Assembly (NCBI RefSeq): GCF_000003605.2 | Contig: NW_003154738.1 | Span: forward strand, 5,489 to 19,445 | DNA length: 13,957 bases | Direction: 5' to 3' | Source of the DNA: Saccoglossus kowalevskii | Taxonomy: Eukaryota > Hemichordata > Enteropneusta > Harrimaniidae | In this document: positions 1 through 7,440 of the stretch, piece after piece | How positions within the stretch are numbered: the stretch's first letter is position 1 | Layout of the letters: every line of letters begins with the position of its first letter | Position numbers and translations under genes: made by a program | The notes under the pieces: model-generated | Database searches by the model: none | What the model was told of the DNA's origin: nothing | Seen by the model: the letters and a program-made list of their open reading frames with translations, nothing else

Positions 1-206
1 TTGCTAAATGGGTTGAGTTGTCAGGCACTGCAGCAACATATGATGGTGTTACCGACTTGATGGTGAAGGAGCAGTTTATTGGTGCCTGTACAAAAGATCT
101 TGCAGTTCATCTTAAAGAAAGATCACCCAAAGATTTAGATGAGTTAGCGGTAATAGCAAAGCAGTACCTAGTGGCACATGATCGACAGTTATCCACGAAG
201 AACAAG
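1..206 (+). CDS. Partial Gag/SCAN-like retroelement-type coding fragment (5' end outside window)
   Basis: The frame starting at base 3 is open from the window edge. It reads AKWVELSGTAATYDG, then LMVKEQFIGACTKDLAVHLK, then ELAVIAKQYLVAHDRQL, and ends ...STKNK at base 206. This wording (W-V-E-L, a YDGV/DLM step, KEQF, C-x-KDLAVHLKER, then an alanine/leucine-rich helix ending QYL-x-AH) is what I know from the SCAN-like, capsid C-terminal-type helical region of Ty3/gypsy Gag proteins and from host genes derived from them. Such domains mediate oligomerisation; in a complete Gag a zinc knuckle and protease/RT follow, and none is seen here. The fragment is about 68 residues and lacks its start. A TTG at 18 could be taken as a start, but homology-like residues precede it, so the true start lies upstream. 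The coding stretch stops being Gag-like exactly at 206/207, where a splice-donor match and the minisatellite begin. It may be a host exon with a domesticated Gag domain, or a retroelement remnant cut off by repeat expansion. Confidence 0.68.
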
Positions 207-212
207 GTAATT
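204..212 (+). other. Candidate 5' splice site (AAG|GTAATT)
   Basis: AAG|GTAATT fits the metazoan donor consensus MAG|GTRAGT at most positions, with the GT at 207-208. It lies exactly where the Gag-like peptide ends and the 21-bp repeat starts, and would leave the codon phase at 0. If it is used, the whole minisatellite is the start of an intron. If not, the Gag frame reads on into heptad repeats up to the TAA at 762-764. The position is suggestive; use of the site is inference. Confidence 0.4.
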
Positions 213-1406
213 ACAATATTCAACTGCGACATTACAATATTTAACTGTGACATTACAATATTCATCTCTGACATTACAATTTTCAACAGTGACATTACAA
301 TATTCAACAGTGACATTACACTATTCAACTGTGACATTACAATAGTCAACTGTGACATCACAATAGTCAACTGTGATATTACAATATTTAACTGTGACAT
401 TACAATATTTAACTGTGACATTACACTATTCAACTGTGACATCACAATAGTCAACTGTGATATTACAATATTTAACTGTGACATTACACTATTCAACTGT
501 GACATCACAATATTCAACTGTGACATTACAATATTCAACTGTGACATTACAATATTCAACTGTGACATCACAATATTCAACTGTGACATTACAATATTCA
601 ACTGTGACATTACAATATTCAACTGTGACATTACAATAGTCAACTGTGACATTACAATATTCAACTGTGACATCACAATATTCAACAGTGACATTACAAT
701 ATTCAACTGTGACATTACAATATTTAACTGTGACATTACAATATTCAACTGTGACATTACATAATTCAACTGTGACATTACAATATTCAACTGTGACATT
801 ACAATATTCAACTGTGACATCACAATATTCAACTGTGACATTACAATAGTCAACTGTGACATTACAGTATTCAACTGTGACATTACAATATTCAACTGTG
901 ACATTACAATATTTAACTGTGACATTACAATATTCAACTGTGACATTACAATATTCAACTGTGACATTACAATATTCAACTGTGACATTACAATAGTCAA
1001 CTGTGACATTACAATATTCAACTGTGACATTACAATAGTCAACTGTGACATTACAATATTAAACTGCTACATTACAATATTCAACTGCGACATTACAATA
1101 TTCAAATGTGACATTACAATAGTCAACTGTGACATTACAATATTCAACAGTGACATTACAATATTCAACAGTGACATTACAATATTCAACTGTGACATTA
1201 CAATATTCAACTGTGACATTACAATATTCAACTGTGACATCACAATATTCAACTGTGACATTACAATAGTCAACTGTGACATTACAATATTCAACTGTGA
1301 CATTACAATATTCAACTGTGACATTACAATATTCAACTGTGACATCACAATATTCAACTGTGACATTACAATATTCAACTTTGACATCACAATATTCAAC
1401 TGTGAC
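210..1406 (+). repeat. Homogeneous half of the minisatellite (57 units)
   Basis: Units here differ from the consensus mostly at a few recurrent sites (TTC to TTT, AATATT to AATAGT, ATTAC to ATCAC). The near-identity suggests recent amplification or ongoing homogenisation. Scattered private changes include ataattc at 761-767, which makes the TAA that ends the plus-strand reading frame running in from the Gag-like fragment, and aactgctac near 1061-1071. Assembly collapse or expansion is likely in such a block, so the true copy number may differ. Confidence 0.85.
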
Positions 1407-2593
1407 ATTACACGATTAATCTGTGACATTAAATTATTCAACTGTGACATTACAATAGTCGACTGTGACATTACAATATTCAACTGTGACATAACAATAT
1501 TCAAATGTGACATTATAATAGTCAACTGTGACATTACAATATTCAACTGTGACATTACAATATTCAACTGTGACATTACACGATTAATCTGTGACAATTA
1601 ATTATTCAACTGTGACATTACAATATTAAACTGTGACATTAAACCATTTATCTGTGGCATTAAACTATTTAACTGTGACATTATAATATTCAACAGTGAC
1701 ATTATAATATTAAACTGTGACATTAAGTTATTCAACTGTAACATTACAATATTTAACTGTGACATTACAATATTCAACTGTGACATTACAATATTCAACT
1801 GTGACATTACAATATTTATCTGCCTCATTACAATATTTAACTGTGACATTACAATATTCAACTGTGACATTACAATATTCAACAGTGACATTACAATATT
1901 CAACTGTGACATTACACGATTATTCTGTGACATTACAATATTCAACTGTGACATTATAATAGTCAACTGTGACATTACAATATTCAACTGTGACATTACA
2001 ATATTCAACTGTGACATTACAGGATTAATCTGTGACATTAAATTATTCAACTGTGACATTACAATATTAAACTGTGACATTAAACCATTTATCTGTGACA
2101 TTACAATATTCAAATGTGTCATTACAATATTTATCTGCCTCATTACAATATTTTACTTTGACATCACAATATTCAACAGTGACATTACACGATTAATCTG
2201 TGACATTAAATTATTCAACAGTGACATTACAATATTAAACTGTGACATTACAATATTCAACTGTGACATTACAATATTAATCTGTGACATTACAATATTA
2301 AACTGTGACATTACAATATTCAACTGCGACATTACACGATTAATCTGTGACATTAATTATTCAACAGTGACATTACAATATTCAACTGTGACATTACAAT
2401 ATTCAACTGTGACATTACAATATTCAACTGTGACATTACAATATTAATCTGTGACATTAAATTATTCAACAGTGACATTACAATATTAAACTGTGACATT
2501 AAATTATTCAACTGTGACAATACAATATTTAACTTTGACATTAAAATATTTAACTGTGACATTACATTACATTTAACTGTGAGATTATACTAT
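1407..2593 (+). repeat. Diverged half of the minisatellite with higher-order modules
   Basis: Diverged unit types alternate with standard ones. A marker unit carrying CGATTAATCTG (or a one-base variant) starts at 1413, 1581, 1917, 2022, 2190 and 2337, giving gaps of 8, 16, 5, 8 and 7 units. It is usually followed by a unit with AAATTATTC and then often one with CAATATTAAAC. A four-unit module (marker, AATTATTC, CAATATTAAAC, AAACCATTTATC) occurs at 1581 and again at 2022, about 81 bp with roughly 4 differences. The rare pair containing ATTTATCTGCCTC recurs at 1811 and 2126, 15 units apart. This is the pattern left by segmental duplications several units long, so this half is probably older than the homogeneous half. 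Confidence 0.8.
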
Positions 2594-3216
2594 GTAACCA
2601 TGAATTTTAATTTTTATAACATAATATAACACAGTGAGAGTGTTAACGTAGGCAGGGCTATTGCTTACAGTATCAGGACAATTTCGGAGTTTCATGTTGA
2701 ACTGTATGTGTATTGTCTTGTCTGTAAAGTTATTTCAATGAACTGTATAGTAACAATATTGTAACTATGATGCGTGAAGTGGCGTCGACGGCACTGACTC
2801 AATAGATCTGTTATTACAAAACAGACAAACAATAAATAAATTGCCAACCTATTTATAATTTTAATAACCTAATTTATATTCACAAAAGATGACATTTTTT
2901 GTTTTAATGACGTGCACACAGTTTAATCGGTGTGTTTGCAAGGTCACACAACTGACAAGTAAATAACTCATTTAATATTATTCATTTTCACTATAACAAT
3001 ATTTAGAAATGAGCGTAACATGTATGTATGACAGCCAGATGTCGCCTTTATCCCACGTTCCGTTAACTATACTGCGAGTTTATGAGAAGAAAGAAAAACT
3101 TAAAATAGAAAGTAGTATAAAAAAAGTGAGTTTTATGTTACTAACCAATATATTGAATTATTTACACAATGCTGCTGTGAGCAACGATACAGTTTCCGAA
3201 GCATGTGTTTGAGAAG

Positions 3217-3230
3217 CCCCCCCCCCCCCC
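3217..3230 (+). repeat. Poly-C tract (14 C)
   Basis: Fourteen consecutive C residues lie in otherwise AT-rich sequence. The length is likely to vary between individuals and sequencing reads. It might adopt an i-motif or, on the opposite strand, G-rich structures. Confidence 0.95.
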
Positions 3231-3258
3231 ATAGATCTAACATTCTTACAACGTTGTT

Positions 3259-3313
3259 GTTGATTACGCAGTAGATAACGACTAAATGCATTTTATGCTA
3301 CGCAGTAATCAAC
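3259..3313. repeat. Inverted repeat GTTGATTAC...GTAATCAAC
   Basis: Perfect 9-bp arms GTTGATTAC (3259-3267) and GTAATCAAC (3305-3313) enclose 37 bp. Both arms are flanked inside by cgcag, and the interior carries a further small palindrome around tgcattttatgc. It could be a small transposon footprint or chance; no flanking target duplication is evident. Confidence 0.5.
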
Positions 3314-4124
3314 TAAGATTGCACAAGATAAATTTAATGGGAGAGTTTGTGGGAGCTCATAGTGGCAATAATCAATGAAATCTACCGACGCATTATAGAA
3401 CATGAGACCATTGGGAGGGATTCGGATGTTGTATCGATGATCATGGGGACGGTTCTCAAGAAACCCTGCTTTGGGGTGCCTATCAAGGCCAACTTAATTC
3501 AACACTCACTGACGCATTGCTTTCGAGTTACTTTTCCCATTTACAGTTCGTTGTCGTTTGAATCACGTGCGTCCCCTGATTACCCAGGGTCATGCATTAT
3601 TTGTTTGACTCAATTGTGCACGTCGGTTAATGTACACCAATGTAATAATGATTTGATCATGCATGCGTTAACCCGTATGACATATTCACATTTGAATCCG
3701 TGAACGTAATTTAGTCACCTATACAAGTACGTGTTCTGTGTAAATGTCCTCCAATTTAGCAATTGATTGCGCTAAATACCCCCATGTATATTTGACAAAA
3801 CGCACAGCTATAGCGAGTTGTATGAAGTTTGTTCTGATTGAAAATGTTTGGGCAATTGGCTATCTGTGTGATCATTGAATATGTTGCGTTTTTCATCTAC
3901 TATAACAGAATAATCAAACCAGTTGACAGACATTGTTACATGACTGCAGAGTATGTTTCTAATATAAAATGTAGGATTCGGTGTATCTTTGAAGGTAAAC
4001 CATACATACATTTGTAAACTGAATCAAATTTCACCAACAAAATATTGTAAACTGTTTTATTTTTTATTATTATATTTTATTTGTTAAGCCCCTTTTTTCA
4101 AAATCTCAATAAATAAACGAACGC

Positions 4125-4152
4125 AATAACGCATATTATTATATGCGTTATT
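4125..4152. repeat. Perfect palindrome, 12-bp arms, 4-nt loop
   Basis: AATAACGCATAT (4125-4136), loop TATT, then ATATGCGTTATT (4141-4152) match at 12 of 12 positions. The right arm runs directly into the start of the dispersed repeat at 4145; the left arm lies outside it and has no counterpart beside the second copy. It may be a terminal structure made at insertion, or a cruciform-prone site that attracted the insertion. Confidence 0.85.
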
Positions 4153-4453
4153 TTACGTGGTATTTTCGTCCTACCATATTAGGAATTGCGAATTCCAAAT
4201 ATGGAATGATTACGCGCGTAAGCGACTCCTAATAATAAAAACAAACATGACTGCCACAAGGGTTTGACCGGACTCCACACAAAGAAAGTTCGCTGATGCT
4301 GTTTTAAACTTTTTGGATTTCGGCATTCCAATGATGTATCCTTGGAAGGAAAACATGTATATTAATAAGGTTTTTACGAGGATAGCTCAAAGTCGACACT
4401 CCCACTGCACTGTCTTCGTGCATACTTTGAGGTATCCTCGTAATAACCTCATA
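4145..4453 (+). repeat. Dispersed repeat copy A (probable non-autonomous transposon, MITE-like)
   Basis: This segment matches the reverse complement of 12751-13093. The core 4148-4368 aligns to 12871-13090 with about 23 differences, so roughly 89% identity. Shared landmarks include TCCTACCATA, CAAATATGGAATGATTAC, GGACTCCACACAAAGAAAG, and GTATCCTTGGAAGGAAAA. After a variable middle, homology resumes at GTCGACACTCCC and at TTTGAGGTATC(C)TCGTAATAAC near the right end. There is no plausible transposase or RT inside, so if it is mobile it depends on another element. The right end carries its own 25-bp inverted repeat (separate entry). The outer ends look weakly alike in inverted orientation (GTTATT..ACG.GG), compatible with degenerate terminal inverted repeats, but that is tentative. 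The family name is unknown to me. Confidence 0.8.
4368..4449. repeat. 25-bp inverted repeat (hairpin) at the right end of copy A
   Basis: The left arm 4368-4392 and right arm 4425-4449 are reverse complements at 23 of 25 positions, sharing the blocks TTACGAGGATA and CTCAAAG, with a 32-bp loop containing GTCGACACTCCC. In the second copy (12751-12870) the left arm is replaced by a longer, different sequence, so the strong hairpin is specific to copy A. Confidence 0.85.
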
Positions 4454-7396
4454 CTATTGTATATTGTATTTTAATGGTACCCTGGATTTATATGCAAAGA
4501 TTAAATGATATCTTCATAAAATATATCGCAATAATTCTTAGCAATTGGCGATATGTATCATATTATCATATTTATTATTATATCATTACCATGATTTTCC
4601 TGACAAGTAAATAAGCCTGGTACAAAGATCTACTGTATATATTTTAAGAAGCCGTAACCATGGTATCGCCGATGGACAGTGCTGTGTGTATTGATGTGCT
4701 TGTAAACTTACGTACAAGTATGAAACTGGCAATTTATGAAAATTTTTCGAATTTGAGTGGGATATGATGACGTGTTCAGCATCCTTGCTCGGTGTTCCGC
4801 ACACTGTAATCTACACAGTCAAACTGTCAGCACAGTACCTAATATTATCCGTCCGTAGACTAAATATATATCCTAATTTTAAGTATATTCTGAATTGATG
4901 AAATCGCATTATTTTGTTGTCCCAGCTCAGCTTAGCAAAGACATGCGCCCGCTGTAGCTCGGGTGTGCTGATGTTCAACACAATGCACTAGTAATATTGT
5001 GTGGATTTTACAGCCTACAGTAAATGGTGAATGAATAATCGTATAAGTAGAAAATACACAACGTGCGAATGTGTTAATATATAATACCAATATTGATTAC
5101 ATAGTCACCAGTATTTGTGATTTAAAATTACATTTTGTAAATACTTCGAATAAATTGAGCATTTCGATTAACATGCTGAGAATGTGATAATAGTGATGTG
5201 AATAATGCAATCAATTAATTGTAAGTGAGTGGGAAAAGAATATATATGATGTGTACGGAAATGGAAATGTATGCAACTCCTAACATGTTAAACCAACGAA
5301 TTTATATCAAACATTAAGAAAGACGATACATGGAATGTATTACCATGTACTACATTGGCATTTCCACTAATGGCAGTACTAGACTATATTTTTTTGAAGA
5401 AATGACTTTTATTTTTACTCATGATCAGTATAACTCACGAACTGCATCTGATAGTATTCCGTCTAAATGGTGCCAGTATGTAAAATAGAACAATTTCTTT
5501 GAATTGCAAGAAGAACAGGAAATTACATGATTACTCCGGACGCTCAGGGCTTCAGCGCTGAAGATTATAAAAATCCAATAAGAAAAACTCGGTAGGCGAG
5601 TCAAACTGAATAAAGCACATTGGTAACGCGAGAACTAGTCTATAGGATGGTTTGTTCGAATATATCGCGCATTCCCCGCGGTGATGTTCGTTCTGGGAGT
5701 CATCGTTCTTTAACATGGGCGATGTTAATTAAATTCATAACTAGCATCTATTCATTTTGTCTGTGTACATTACACGTTTATCATGCCCATTTCATACATG
5801 CATCGATGTGATCACACTGGGCAGCCTTTTACACAATGCCTCATTCGCTTTGGTGCGAATGCTGTTATATCACTACGGGAAATAATCTGCACCACTACCA
5901 TAACCATGACAACGCAACAACGTAATGAATATGCACAGCCGTCGTCAAGAATAACCCACGACTAACTACAACAGTACTATTCAAACACTCTGATTATATG
6001 GTTATTTATTTATTATTTAGTATAAACTCGTTAAAATCCGGCAGCAAATTAACGGTAACGTTGAAATGAAATAAACTTCTCAAAATGAAGTTGTTCGGCT
6101 CTTTCTACAAAGTGAATATTTATTGCATTTTCGGCAACAATCATTTTGCCATATTCTAATTACACACATGATTGTTTACCCCACACGACATCTGTTCAAT
6201 GTGACAGATCTAAACGAGGAGACTTTGCAAGTCGTTAATAATTGGCAGCATTCACACAGATGTTGTATTTCTATCATCCGTAATGAATATATATACAAAC
6301 GTAGAGGGCGCATATTAACACCAAGAAACATTCACGTGCTGGTGTCCTATTCTATCATTGGCAGTATTAAAGAATTCAGGATTGGCATCGGCATTTAAAG
6401 AAGTTCACTGAGCTATTTTTTTTTTCTTTCCGGTCAACTAACTGCCCTATACAATTAACGTCTTGCATTCAGCTTCTAAAATGTTCGTATTCCGTGGTAT
6501 CCACAGCAACGCGTAATACTATGCAATAAGGAGTATATCTTGGAGATCAGTACAAAACAGGAACGCAGTAGAAATACGAATATAAATTCAATTTAAATTC
6601 CCCTATATCAGTTGGAAGAAGTCCGAACGAACGTTGTCGGAACATCGAACAGTAGGGCATGAAGTCCCATAGTCGTGGTAATTTGAGAGTTCATCCGATA
6701 CGTGAGCTATGGGAGCAATGCACTGCAAATGTATTTGGGTTCAACTCGCTATGTTTCCCTTTTCATCACAACAACCAGAGAGCCATACAGCTTGGCTTGT
6801 TAAACCTGCCGTTGATTTGGTATTGCAGCACGAGAATAACAACACCAAACTCTCACAGCGATATCACCTCGAATAGCTAAGGTGGCACCAATGTTCGATA
6901 TACGTATTATGTTGTGTGTTTGCATACACCGGTATTTAACATGTACTCTTACACATTCCGTGACATTTTTCAATAGTTAGCTATGCTGTCAAAAGGTAAA
7001 TCTGTTCGCACGGACCAATTAGATTGCCGTGATGTTTATTACATGGTATGGAGATATAGAAACTATTACACTGCTTTATTACACTGAACTGCCATGATAT
7101 GAGATAGGAGTATTATCGGTAAATAAATTGTGTATTTATTTATCTCTGTAAAAACAGTTTCAAAACCGATAAAACACCCATGATATACACTATGGAAAAG
7201 ATAACACCCAGCAAACATTGATTGACGTAACTGTCAGATGTTCGTTATTGACAATACCGTGCAATAATGCTATCATCTTTATGTTTCCATACAATGCTTT
7301 TATTCAATATAGTATATACTGTTGAAACAATTGATCCTCAAACGCAAAGTACTCGGATAATTACCGTACAAAAGAAGAATTACAACACCTAGATTT
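4454..7396. other. AT-rich non-coding stretch with scattered short palindromes
   Basis: No gene is supported. Open frames at 5620-5811, 6123-6398 (TTG start) and 6659-6880 have no recognisable domain and do not stand out from chance. Small structures visible here are the perfect 14-bp palindrome CTTCAGCGCTGAAG at 5550-5563, followed by TATAAAAA near 5566 and the hairpin ACTCG-gtagg-CGAGT at 5587-5601; a poly-T run near 6417-6426; and the hairpin TAAATAAAT-tgtgt-ATTTATTTA at 7120-7142. None is linked to a coding region, so none is called a promoter or terminator. Confidence 0.5.
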
Positions 7397-7440
7397 ATAA
7401 TATTTCTATGTTTCATCATTTATATTTCTATGTTTCATCA
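7397..7440 (+). repeat. 22-bp tandem duplication (2 copies)
   Basis: ATATTTCTATGTTTCATCA occurs at 7400-7418 and again, identical over 19 bp, at 7422-7440, giving a 22-bp period. It is a simple recent duplication with no evident role. Confidence 0.9.

Larger units (their letters stand above)
210..2593 (+). repeat. 21-bp minisatellite, about 113 units
   Basis: The array is built from a 21-bp unit with core TTACAATATTCAACTGTG followed by ACA. Landmarks in the same phase at 210, 1407 and 2310 are separated by exact multiples of 21 (57 units, then 43), so 100 consecutive units show no net indel. A single-base deletion falls near 2347-2360 (gtgacattaattattc), after which the phase is regular again for 8 units from 2372. 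The last units (about 2561-2593) are degenerate (attacattacattt, gtgagatta). Recurrent variants are TTC/TTT, AATATT/AATAGT/ACTATT, CATTAC/CATCAC and ACTGTG/ACAGTG. The plus strand is poor in G. The period is a multiple of 3, so long ORFs run through it on both strands: ITIFNCD heptads on plus, MSQLNIV heptads on minus. No protein family is recognised in either. Unequal exchange or replication slippage in non-coding DNA is the simplest origin. Confidence 0.97.
2594..4124. other. AT-rich non-coding stretch, no recognisable gene
   Basis: I see no supported gene. Open frames here (for example 3009-3209, 67 codons from an ATG, and 3347-3703) resemble no family I know. The second begins with TTG, its first ATG is at 3437, and it would then encode 88 residues with no domain, signal peptide or membrane segment. 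The stretch holds a 14-C homopolymer and a 9-bp inverted repeat, listed separately. An AATAAA-type motif occurs in caataaataaacg just before 4125, but motifs of this kind are frequent by chance in such AT-rich DNA. Confidence 0.5.

Noticed and set aside
1-206. Joining the left Gag-like exon directly to the right-edge candidate exon at 13462
   Set aside because: The donor leaves phase 0, while the right-edge frame needs one base of a split codon from the preceding exon, so they are not compatible.
207-764. ITIFNCD heptads as a real structural repeat protein (beta-solenoid or leucine-rich type)
   Set aside because: The heptad pattern follows from the DNA period, a good splice donor lies at the seam, and no solenoid family with this repeat is known to me. 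Kept only as a question in the findings.
457-1959. Plus-strand ORFs made of TVTLQYS heptads
   Set aside because: A second frame of the same repeat; it is broken wherever the AATAGT variant occurs (in-frame TAG).
107-2562. Series of long minus-strand ORFs made of MSQLNIV heptads
   Set aside because: They are the antisense reading of the 21-bp minisatellite; the largest also runs antisense through the Gag-like exon. Each heptad starts with ATG only because CAT is in the unit. No flanking unique coding sequence or family match supports them.
210-2593. CRISPR array
   Set aside because: The period is 21 bp with no unique spacers between repeats, and there are no cas genes. It is a head-to-tail minisatellite.
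3347-3703. 118-codon open frame, the longest outside repeats
   Set aside because: It begins with TTG; from its first ATG (3437) it is 88 codons. There is no domain, no signal and no splice-site support, and its length is not exceptional for 14 kb of six-frame sequence.
6961-6985. A stray minisatellite unit (gtgacatttttcaatagtt)
   Set aside because: The similarity is loose and confined to one unit in AT-rich DNA; chance is sufficient.
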